DNA of 64,000 bases from Acorus gramineus (taxonomy: Eukaryota > Streptophyta > Magnoliopsida > Acorales > Acoraceae), in assembly GCA_030737835.1 (NCBI GenBank), contig CM060856.1, forward strand, positions 9,899,670-9,963,669. Reading direction: 5' to 3'. A program made the position numbers and the translations under genes. Numbering within the stretch: position 1 is the first letter of the stretch; the number at the start of each line of letters is the position of its first letter. Below the pieces are notes generated by a model that was not told the DNA's origin, made no database searches, and saw only the letters and a program-made list of their open reading frames with translations. Below, one piece after another: positions 24,250 to 35,225 of the stretch.

Positions 24250-25206
24250 GGGTTAAAGACATCTAAGTCCCTACAAACATAGAAAAACCCATATAAGTCC
24301 CTACTAAAATTGGGACAGACGTACGAGTCCCTAAAAATTCAGAAAATCCCAATTATCATTCATGAGTAAAATTTCCATCCAAACTTAACGGAATATTCTC
24401 AGAATATTCTGTCACATATAATTGTGTAGACATTGAAGTCCTTATAAACAGTCATAAACACAAATTAGTCCCTGCAAAAGACAAAATTGCCCATGAAAGA
24501 CTTTTACATTAAATTGTGTACACATTGCAGTCCCTATAAACAATCATAAAGACAAATTAGTCCTTGCAAAAGACAAAATTGCCCCTGAAAGATTTTTACA
24601 TTTAATTGGATAGACATTACAGTCCTTATAAATAATCGTAAAGACAAATTGGTACATGTAAAAGACAAAAATGCCCCTGAAGAATTTTTACATTTAATTG
24701 TGTAGAAATTGCAGTCTTTTAGAGGGTATTTAATTTTTAAATTGCGATGTCTGCACAATTAAATGTAAAAATCCTTCAAGGGTATTTTTGTCTTTTAGAG
24801 GGACCAATTTGTCTTTACGATTGTTTATAAGGACTGTAATGTCTATTCAATTACATGTAAAAGTCTTTTAAGGACAATTTTATCTTTTGCGGGGACTAAT
24901 TTGTCTTTATGATTATTTATAGGGACTACAATGTATACACAATTTAATGTAAAAGTCTTTTAGGGGCAATTTTATCTTTTGCAGGGACTAATTTGTCTTT
25001 ATGACTGTTTATAAGGACTTCAATGTCTACACAATTATATGTGATAGAATATTCTAGGAATATTCCGTTAAATTTGGATGGAAATTTAACTCAGGGATGA
25101 TAATTGGGTTTTTCTGAGTTTTCAGGGACTCGTACGTCTGTCCCAATTTTAATAGGGACTTATATGGGTTTTCCTATGTTTGTAGAGACTTAAATATCTT
25201 TAACCC
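24250..25206. mobile_element. Mutator-like foldback element (957 bp) with 9-bp target duplication
   Basis: Starts GGGTTAAAGACATCTAAGTC and ends in the inverted GACTTAAATATCTTTAACCC. It is flanked by a perfect 9-bp direct repeat, TAAAAAATT (24241-24249 and 25207-25215). Nearly the whole element is one inverted repeat: arms of about 470 bases meet near 24730. Each arm carries about three tandem units of roughly 92 bases (core GACAAATTAGTCC...GCAAAAGACAAAATTGCCC). A 9-bp duplication with long terminal inverted repeats is diagnostic of Mutator superfamily elements. There is no transposase, so it is a non-autonomous foldback type. Confidence 0.93.
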
Positions 25207-25215
25207 TAAAAAATT

Positions 25216-26370
25216 TCTTACACTTACTAAAAATGAGTTCATTCAACTCGAAATGGAGCTAAATGCACTTTTTATTAAAACATATACCTCATTAGATAAT
25301 GTTTACTATTTAAAAAATGAAAACATGTGGTCTGAATTTTGGTTGGTGAATGTAACTGAATGTATCATTTTCCTTTGTTTTTCTTCTAGGGCACTTGCAT
25401 TATCTTATATGCAATCTATGTAGTAAGTATCACGTGCAGTCTCATTTTACTAAAGATATAGAAGTCATGTTAGATGAAGTACGTAAATATTATTTATAAA
25501 ATTATATAATAAAATAGAGTATATATTTCATTTTTCATAACAACTAACATGAAATATGTACATAAAAAAAATCATGTGAAAAATGCTATACTTATATCAT
25601 GTTTGTTATAGTTTTGATTTATAAATTATAGATTTTAACATTTTTAATAAATATTAGATATGTTTGTTGTAATTGTTAAAAACAGGAAATGAGCAGTAAT
25701 TGATGCTTGCTTTAAATAAGTTATAAACAAATTTTCATTGTTTTTAATTATAAGAAATACATTTTTATCTTATGGAAGTGTAAATTGATGTTATGTTTGT
25801 TTACAATAAAATAACACAATTATTATTCATAATGTAGGTTAATGGCATTAGTATAAAAAAAGGTATATGAAGTACTGCGTAAGCTAATACCAAAAACACC
25901 ATTGGCATGAATTTTATATTATGATTTTTTAGAATTATTTTAAGCTTATATAATCATTAATAAGTTTAAACAAACACGTCATAATAACTTATTTTAACAT
26001 AAAAACTATAAGTTATAATTCATAATCGAAATATACATACATCAATACATGAAATATACGTACTTTTAAAAAAATCAAAAAGTTTGGGGATTGCATGGCG
26101 ACTATCTCTAATATTATCCTTTTTTTTTTTTTTTGCTATTTTAAAGTCACATTGCAAATATCCATCCATGCTTCATGTGATAATTTTAAAAAAGAAAATA
26201 TAAGATCCAACAGATTTTGTATGCTTTCCCTTCCAAACACCAACATTAAAACATTGTCACACTAAGCATTCCATGCAAAGAGCTTCATCACACATTTAGA
26301 ATGGCTTACACTAGTGATCATCCTTACTATTCAACCAAAATCTGAACCTATTTATGTCTGAAATCGGGCA
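25216..26370. other. AT-rich spacer
   Basis: No gene or clear repeat seen. The last part should contain the 3' UTR of the minus-strand gene ending at 26371. Confidence 0.5.
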
Positions 26371-29300
26371 TCAAAGTATACTCAAGGACTTAATTTTAGA
26401 AGCCGCTTCTTTGATTTGCTCGATCGTGAAAACGCCGAAGAAATCATCATCGACAACAGCATTGATCACTGCCCACGCAACATCATCGACACTTACAGGC
26501 GGCGTGAGGAGGAGATCCGAAGCTGGAAGAGAATTCAAAGCTTTGGTAAAGTTTTCGGTCGCACCCAACAATCTCTCCAGAGGCTCTCCAATCAAATTGA
26601 GTGGGATCTCAAAGCCATCCACTCTTCGCTTCCCATATATGAAACCAGGTCTCAATACAACGCCTGTTTGAGATTTGCTGAATTGAGCAAGTCTGAACAT
26701 GAGAATGGAATATTAAGAGTTTCAGAGAGTAGTGATTGTTTGCCTGAATTTGGATACTTGGAGAGGACCTCTTGTTCTGCTCTTCTTTTTCCGGTGAAGT
26801 AACCCGAAGAAAGGAGAAATGATGGTAGATTGTAGTCATGCACAGATATCAGTATGAACTTTGGAATACCTGCATGACAAATGCACTTTTTTTTATAATA
26901 TCAATATTATTATGGGCACATGAGTAAATATGGGTTGCATTTGGCAAGATGAGATGACCCCCCCAAAAAAACAAGCCCTACTATAATGCACGACAGTCAG
27001 AATAAAAGTTGATGCTCAGCAATTGAGATGGATATTTTATTTATTTCCCTCAATGACTAATAGGAACTGATGGTATACTTCAGTTTGACAAAGTATTTGC
27101 TCCCTAAATCCCTTTAAGTGCCAACTAAGGCCCCATTTGGAACCAATTTTCAAAAATAATTTTTTTATAAATATTATTATAAAATATGCTCTCAATCAGC
27201 TTGTTCATAAAAGTTACTCTCAACCTTTTTTTTCCCCATTAAAAGTTGTTTTGCTTATTTTCAACACACATAAATGAAAATTTGATATTAAAATCTATGG
27301 TTAAATATCCCATTTGGAATAACTGAATATGCAGGAGCAGAATCAGTTTGACTTGGTTCCAAATGGGGCCTAACAATAGATCTGAAACATCAAGAGGATC
27401 CAAGAAAATTTAACGTGATTGAATTGTCAAAATCACTATCATTTAAATAGATGAGATCTAGACCATCCCTTACCAAAATCCTTAGCGGCATCTACAGCCA
27501 AGATATTTGCTTCACCGTTTATCTTTTTCATTTGATCATCACTGCCAAAGCCTCCAAGAGTCGAAACGACAGCTGTGGCACCGACAAGAACTTCATCCCA
27601 CCTTGAATAGAAAACATCTCCTGCATACTTCAGAAAGGTGGCTCCAATAATTTATGCATGTCATTGATGGAATCCAAACAATGCTCAAGAAATGTTTTAT
27701 ATGCAAGAAAATTTAATTGCTCAATTACCTTAGGTCCGTCAACCTTTTATCATAAGTATGCAAGTTAAATCATAAAAGTTGGAGTGATATAAAATAATGT
27801 GGAAAATAAATATCGAGAAAATTTTCTACTTAACATACATTATGGTTAGAGTAATTGAAGTACAAAAGCTTCTTATTAGATGTTTAAACTATCGATGTCA
27901 GAAATTATATTTACCGGTACTTAGGCTCAATCTGTCAGTAAAACTTGAACACAGAGAAGAAAAGATGGCAACACGAGCCAGGAAGAAACAAATCATGAGA
28001 CATTCCAAACCCACATAAGTTTTAATTGGATTTGCACACAATAGTTCATTTATTCCCCATGTTCTTATATATAAGTTTTGATTGGTTTTGTGCACAATGG
28101 TTCAAATATTCCTCCATGTTTTTATATAAGCTTTGATTGGTTTTCCATTATTTGCATTGCAAGCGGCATTGCAGCCTCATTTGACCAGAAAATGAGCAGA
28201 CCATTGCCTAGTTATATGCACTAAATCACTGAAATCTACCTTGCATAAATACTGTTTCAGATCATCGCCTATAGTGCCAGATGAAAGTCACAGCGTAAAT
28301 ACTGTTTTTCATTAACCACAATGGCTATCTGTGGAAATGTTGTGACACAGAGAGTATAACGGATGCATCAACTAGACTAGCTCATGGAAGCAGCAAATAA
28401 AAAAAAAGCAGTACAAAGAGTCATCTGATGGCTAGAGTGATTTCCACAGTCGTAATGTTGCATCAATACAGGATATTAAATTTGACAAATAACGCTGCAT
28501 CGAGCCCTTGACATGCATTGTTACAACATGTCTGGTTAGAAACATACAAAAAGTACTCTGAACTTTTTCCAAATGATCTGGAATTAATCTGATTGAATAT
28601 CTCCAGTATCGGCTCAACATACATTTGCTCATTGAACTGTGCGATTAGTATATTCAAAATCAGGGTATCCACATTCCACTACCCATATAGTTTGGATGAT
28701 TTATTACATTCCTCGTAATTTTAAAGGCTAATCCTAATTGTCACCCAACATAAAAAAGATTGCATTTATTTCTCATACTAATGGCAACATACATATAACA
28801 AATAATTTAATCATCTTCGCACTTTTACTGCACTTATCCCGTATTAGATTAATGTACACGTACAATACCGAATGGAACACTTACTGAACTTGTGACTGAT
28901 TAGAAAGCATGAATTTTTCCTCTATTGTTTCATTTAAGTTTCGATGATCACCAGCATATGGGGCTTTAAATAATGCAAAATGAAACTTATTGCTTACTAT
29001 AAAAAATGATGATGTAGCATCATACCTGCCATCCACGTAACTTGATCCACCCAAGAATCTGAGTAAGAGGGCCTTCCTGACCTGTAATTAGTATTCAAAA
29101 TTCGATATTACAAGACTTACAGACTAAACATTACATTGTTAAAAAAAAGTTCCATGTAGAAGTGTATTTCAAGAATATGAAAATATGGGTTATTACCTGC
29201 TTAAACTGACTACTTCAATGCCCTTTGACACTGCAGCCTTACATATTGCAGAACCTACAAAACCATTGCCTCCCAAGACCACAACCTGCTTAAAATAAAA

Positions 29301-31350
29301 TCATTGTGATGAGTTTCATACTGATAGGTTATCATGTGCAGAGTTTACAGAAAGAAAAATAGAGTGGAAGATAAGATTCAGTCTTAGACCCGCTCAGTCT
29401 TCACATCAGCCACAACATCTATTGGAGCAGATGAGAAGTCCTCCCCAACATTCGATGCAGCATAACTACTTTTGACATTGAGTCTACAAAGGGTATAAAC
29501 AGAAGAAAAAAAATCAATAGAAGGTATTCTGGCATTCATCAGGTTTTCTCCAATCGGAAAAAAAACCGAAAAATATATGGATACAAGAAATAAATAGCTT
29601 TCCAGGAAAGCTTCACCATGCGCTACAATAAATTATCCATATCTTAATGTTTATCAAAACATTTAGGAAAATTATAAACCAACTGTCCTTTGTAATCCAA
29701 AAGAAATTGCATTCCCGATTGCTAGACATGGATCCAGCAAAACTGGAAGGCCAATCTAGTTGAATAAACCACCAAAAAAACATTGAATAATATGTTTAGG
29801 GGTGAGAAGATTAAAAAATCCTCAATCTCAACCAAAACTCTCATTTTTTCCAAAGGCTCTTTTTTGAGAAATAGTGCCCCAGGGGTTTGATTTCCTGACC
29901 TCCTTTACGGGGAGGGAGTTGCTAACCAAAGCCCGGCTCACTTTTTTCGAAGGCTCTTGCATCTTATATATGGAATGCTAGCACCTCCAAATGGTGATCA
30001 AATGAGGAGCATTGGTGAGTTAACTATAATTGATTCATCGCAGAGTTGAAAACAAGAACTTCCAATTGATCAATGCTACTTCACATGGTTTTATTTATTT
30101 ATTTACTTATTATTGTTGTTATATTGAGAATGAGATTGGAGCCTTCTTACTAACGATGATACCCCTCCAACAAAAATGAGACTAGGGATCTCCTAAAACA
30201 AAATTAAAGATTATGAAAATACAAGAATATGACAAACCCTCACTCCCTAAATGTCACTTTCCAAAGACCTCACCAATTATTCCCCATTATAAAGTTCAAG
30301 ACCTCACCAATTATTCCCCATGATAGAGTTCAATTCTTCACCAAGAACCATCATTCCTCACCAACTAAGTTGTGATCGCCGCCCATATGTTTTCTTCATA
30401 GCCATGTTTCCTTTGGAAAAATAACTCGCTCCGAGCAAGCCAAATAGCCCAACAAAACAGGTGTGGTACAAGTCCATGGAATTTTGCCTTGTCACTCCGA
30501 TCACCTCTTTTCTTCTTCTACAGATCCACTCTCACATTCCTTCAAGTTTGTTAAAATTGCATCTCGACCAAGAACAAAGCCTGCCTTTGACTATATGTGA
30601 GAGCTTAGTGGATAACCAAAGAACAAATATTCTCTAATTTTATTATAGGAACCACAAAACTCACAATTAATGTTACCAAAAATGACCCACTTTGAACGCT
30701 TCATCTTAGCTAGGACAACTACATGAATCATAAGGCTTCTTGTTAACAATAGGAAACCATCACATCTAAATTCCTCGTTTAGTTAGTAATAGTGATCAAA
30801 CGAGGAGCATTGGTGGGTTGGCAATAATTGATTAACCACATAGTAAAAAACTCGAACTTCCAATTAATCAATGTCGCTTCTCAAGGCTTCTTGTTAACCA
30901 TAGCAAATCAAGAAAAATTTCTCATCTCTTCTAGTTCTAAATCCCCCATTTACTATTATTAAGCCAAACAAAGACCCATTCAAGCATGACTACAAGTGCA
31001 ATGGACCCCAAAAAAAGTCCTCCAAATCTTAACCAAACCTCTACCAATATGCGACACCAATGTAAAAAATCAGAAGAAGCAAAAAAGAAGAAAGTTTTCA
31101 TTCAAATAAAAACGAACCCAATCCCAAAAATCCACCGAATTTCTATAAAACCAAACCACCCATTGAGTTGCCCTCGCATGAGTTATGGTTCATCTCCTCA
31201 ATAAACAACATAAAGAAATACAAACCCAAATTGATTTGAAGATTACACTGACCTCAATTGGGTTGAAGCGCGATTGCGTGGGCAAGCCCGGGCCGAAATG
31301 GCTGATCTTTGGATGGAGAGAGGAGAAGCTGAGGAAGAAAGAAGTGACAT
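26371..31350 (-). CDS. Chloroplast NAD(P)-binding Rossmann-fold protein (At1g32220-like)
   Basis: Seven exons, in transcript order: 31350-31253, 29483-29390, 29285-29197, 29081-29026, 27620-27474, 26869-26744 and 26663-26371. They splice in phase to 300 residues, near the Arabidopsis length. Residues 1-33 are Ser/Ala/Arg-rich without acidic residues, a probable chloroplast transit peptide. Residues 65-75, VVVLGGNGFVG, are the glycine-rich dinucleotide-binding loop of atypical short-chain dehydrogenases. Y185-x3-K189 (YFTGK) fits their catalytic YxxxK. VVLRPGFIYG and PPVSVDDVA are also characteristic. The Arabidopsis relative has been reported in plastoglobule/chloroplast preparations; its substrate is not known to me. 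Intron 6 (26743-26664, 80 bp) begins with GC, not GT. Intron 5 holds a MITE and intron 1 a LINE remnant. Confidence 0.93.
27129..27370. mobile_element. Tourist/Harbinger MITE (242 bp) in intron 5
   Basis: The terminal inverted repeats GGCCCCATTTGGAACCAA and TTGGTTCCAAATGGGGCC form an 18-bp pair with no mismatch. TAA duplications flank them (27126-27128 and 27371-27373). The 3-bp TAA target and GGCCCC ends fit PIF/Harbinger MITEs. No coding capacity. Confidence 0.92.
30261..30345. repeat. Short tandem duplication in intron 1
   Basis: The phrase ACCTCACCAATTATTCCCCA, followed by T/A[T/G]A-AGTTCAA, occurs twice head to tail with a period of about 37 bases. Confidence 0.7.
30420..30720 (-). pseudogene. 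LINE reverse transcriptase zinc-finger (zf-RVT) remnant
   Basis: Read on the minus strand, the pieces are CEFCGSYNKIREYLFF (a Cys-x2-Cys start as in zf-RVT), then after frameshifts CWAIWLARSELFF, matching the W-x2-W-x2-RN motif that ends plant LINE RT regions. Frame breaks separate the parts. It lies in intron 1 of the Rossmann-fold gene in the same orientation. The call rests on motif memory only. Confidence 0.5.
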
Positions 31351-31927
31351 TTTTGTTCTTCCTTTCTTTGATTTAATCTCCTCTCACTTTCTATGCTTTT
31401 GGAAGAGGAGATATATCACACGAAGAGTTTTTAATAATGTCTGATATATCATATATATGTGTGTGGTCTCGCGTTTCATCTGTTTCTTTGAAGGCTTTGT
31501 CTGATCCACGTGTCGGAGTTCTACAAGTGTTTTGAGTGCCCAATATGTATTCCAAGCATAACGTATGTACTCGGTTTTATAAAAGATTTACGAATTTCGA
31601 CAGCTTGTACCGGGAAAAACACAAGTGGCACAGCTAATTTTGGTACTCGGTACTGACATTATAATAATTGTTATCATATGTATTGTTATACGCAATCCGT
31701 CCTATATACCTAATCCTAGTCATCTACCAAGATATATATATTTTTCATTTGCTAAAAAATGAGTATATTAAATTCAGAATAGAACATAAATTTTTTATCA
31801 AAACATAATTTTATTAAATGATGTTTACCTATGTTTTTTTAAATGAAATACATGAGGACTGTCCTTGTGACTATCCCTAGCATTTTCCAATTATTATTAC
31901 ATTACAGCTTCCACTACTACATACAAC

Positions 31928-34900
31928 TAGGGGTGGCCAAACGGCCCGCGAGCCCGGACCCGGCCCAGACCCGGCCCGGAAATTTCCGGGCCTAAGCCCG
32001 GCCCGGCCCGGGCCCGGACCTTCCATAGGGCCGGGCTTGGGCCTTGGCAAAAACCCCAAAGCCCGGCCCGGAGCCCGGCCCAAGGCCCGGCCCAGGAAAG
32101 CCCGCCCGTAGGCCCGGGCCCGGCCCGGTCATGGACCCTAAGGGTTTTTTTAAAACCCTCCCCAACGGCTATTTTTTGAAACCCTCCCCAACGGCTATTT
32201 TTTGAAACCCTCCCCAACGGCTATTTTTTGAAATTTGGTATATTCCATTGTAATTTGAATTTTAAAATAAACAAAAACACTATAAATATCCCCATAACCT
32301 TTCAAGTTTCAATCACTTATCTCTCATACTCTCAAACTCTCTCAAACTCTCTGAAGTTGCTCTACGAAGTTCAAGCGGAAGTTTTTGTGTTCTTTGCTAA
32401 ATCATTTGATTGATCTCTCTAAAACTCTTTTCTTCTTTCATATATTATTTATATCAATATTTTTTAACATTACAATGGCTGATAGTTCTGCAGATAATGT
32501 TTTTAGAGCTGATGCTGAAAATCCATCAGTTGGTTCCCCTGCTATGGATGAAGGTTGTACCTCCAAACCAAAATGAAAACCTTCAGCAGCTTGGGGCACT
32601 TTTGACAAGATAAGTGTTCAAGATCCTACAAAACCTGCAGGATATTTCAAAACGTTGTTAAATGTCGTTTCTGTGGTAAGGAATTAACTGCTAATTCTTC
32701 TAGTGGCACTAGCCACTTAATTAGACATGCTGCTGAATGTACCCGTAAAATTGTTGGGTCTAAATTTCAATCACAATTAAGTAGAACTTCGACTGGGCAA
32801 TTGTCAAATTTTAGTTTTAATCAAGTTGTTGCTAGAAGAGAAACTGTGAAATATATAATCAAGACTGAACAACCATTTTCAAGGGTTGAGGATTCTGATT
32901 TTGAAGAGTGGATCCAAAAAGCTTTTGGTCCTCAATTTCAACCAATTTCTCGCAACACAGTTAAGAGAGATGTCGAAAAATTATATGCTGAAGAGAAGAC
33001 AGAATTATTTGTAACCCTTAGTAATATTCCTGGAAGAGTTTGTTTAACTTTTGATTTATGGACTTCTAACCAACCTTTATGTTATATTTCACTAACAGCT
33101 CATTTCATTGATGCAAATTGGATATTGCAGAAAAGAATTATTTGTTTCTTTGATCTTGATGCCCCCCATACAGGACAAGCGATGGCAACTAGTATCATCA
33201 ACCAACTTCAAAATTGGGGTATTTATGAGAAAATTTTTACAATTACTTTAGATAATGCTTCTTCTAATGATGTTTTAGCTAGATTTCTAGAAAGATGCTT
33301 GCCTTCATGTACAACATCCAAATTATTACATGTTCGTTGTTGTTGTCATATACTCAATCTTATTGTGCAGGATGGTTTAGAAGCCGTTAAGCCATTTATT
33401 GAGCGTATAAAACAATGTTTCATTTATATTTTTCTTCTACAAGTAGATATCAAGAATTTCGTCAAGCATGTAAAACTGCAGGTCTTAGAAGTAGAAAAAT
33501 ACCGACGGATGTTAGACATCGGTGGAATTCTACTTATTTGATGATTGGCTCTTCCTTATAAAAATGTTATTAGTACATATTTGTTACAGAAAAATTATGA
33601 TGAGGAAATTAGTCTTGAAGATTGGGCATGCTTAGAAATGATTAGAGATTTATTCAAAGTTTTTTATAATGCTACTGTTTGTTTTTCTGGAATTTATTAT
33701 GCTACTTCCAACCAGGTACTACTCCATTTGTTTCATATTTGTGATGTTTTTAACCAACATAGAGATGAAGTTGCTTTTGAACCAATTTGTGAAGCAATGG
33801 AGGCAAAATTTTGAAAATATTGGGAAAAAATTCCCATCATGTGTTAAGGGTCCTGATAGTGGCCCGGGTTATGAACATATTGCTCAAATTAATTCAGTTT
33901 TACAAGCTATGTTTGAAGAATTGAAGCCGATACATGCCCATCACAACAACCGAGGGAAAAATCAGTGTCAGGGTGGAAACAATTCAAGGTGCGACTAAGC
34001 ACTCTGAACCGGTCGCTAGGTGGCAGTGGTACATCTGAACTACAACGCTACCTTCAAGAACCAAATGTCGAAGAAGATGGCGAAGGGACTTTTGATGTTT
34101 TGGCATGGTGGAAGGGGCAAGAAAATCGATTTCCTGTTCTTTCTGCTATGGCTCGAGACTTATTAACTGTTCCTGCTTCACAAGTTGCTTCAGAATCAGC
34201 ATTTAGCACTGAAAATCGAGTATTGGATGATTATAGAAGTCGTTTACATCCAGATGTAGTCGAGCAGTGCGTGTGCCTACGAGATTGGTACAAACCACAA
34301 CAAAGAAATCTTGGCTGAGGAGGCTCTTGAAGACCAATTTGATGATGTTGTAAATTTAAATTGAAATTTAGTTTAAATTTACTTGTTTTCTTATCATTTC
34401 TTGAAGGATGGCTTTGGGTAGAGTTGTGCAAATGATAGATAAAATGGGTAGGTGCCAACCTAGTTAAGATGTACTTATTTTATTGTGATACAGCCATCAC
34501 TCACAAGCTAATATTCAATCATTGTAATGTTCTATTTAAATATTTTTCTATGAATTTATAACTATTCAATTAATGTTCAAATATTTCTTATTGTAAACTT
34601 ATAATGTGCAATTATTGTTAAGTTATATCAATATTCAATTCAAATAGTTTTATTGTTCATAGTTCAATTCAAGTTATTCAACTTTTTTATTTACTTTATT
34701 GTATGTTTTAATTTAACTAAAAAAATGAAAAAAATAGGTGTGGGCACAAAGCCCGGCCCGAACCTTAAGCCTGGCCCGGCCCGGACTTGGCCCGTTCGTG
34801 GCCGAGCCTATGGGCGGGCCCGGGCCTGATTTTGGACTTTAGGCCCGGCCCGGACCCGGGCCCGAAGCCTCTCAAGCCCGGTCAAGGCCCGCCCAAAAAA

Positions 34901-34945
34901 AGCCCGGCCTGGGCCCAGCCCAAGCCCGGCCCATGGCCACCCCTA
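31928..34945 (+). mobile_element. hAT (Ac-type) transposon, 3018 bp, with 8-bp target duplication
   Basis: The perfect 12-bp terminal inverted repeats TAGGGGTGGCCA / TGGCCACCCCTA are flanked by CATACAAC on both sides (31920-31927 and 34946-34953). The subterminal 200 bases at both ends are dense GCCCGG/CCGGGC repeats, as in Ac-like elements. An interrupted transposase reading frame fills the middle. The exact ends and duplication suggest insertion not very long ago, although the transposase is dead. It sits in the spacer between the Rossmann-fold gene and SPP. Confidence 0.96.
32475..34318 (+). pseudogene. Broken hAT transposase (RICESLEEPER-like)
   Basis: Begins MADSSADNVF at 32475, with an early in-frame stop at 32574-32576. 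Next comes a BED zinc finger (CRFC...HLIRHAAEC, near 32655-32740). A long open block at 32801-33541 follows, with FDLWTSNQ and HVRCCCHILNL motifs typical of the hAT catalytic core. Single-base frame changes occur near 33415 and 33545 and a stop at 33812-33814. Part of the core seems deleted between about 33830 and 33990. The C-terminal dimerisation domain is intact at 33990-34318 (PVLSAMARDLLTVPAS, SESAFST). No functional protein is expected. Confidence 0.93.
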
Positions 34946-35225
34946 CATACAACTTATAAAACCATACCAAATTCAGTTTCCAATAATTTTGGACAAAAAA
35001 ATTCCATTGATGGAGAGGAACCAGGAAAACGATCTATAAACGCCTGTTAGGAGGGTAAATTAATTTATCAATTCACCTGTCACTGCAAGTACAAAAATTA
35101 AGAACTGCCTGATAATTCAAAATAAAACTTTCATTCTAATTTTTTTTTTCATAGCTAAGTGTAACAGAAAGTTAGTAGCCAAGCTACAAGGCAAATGTAG
35201 CTGAAAATCAGATAGGGCTCAACTG

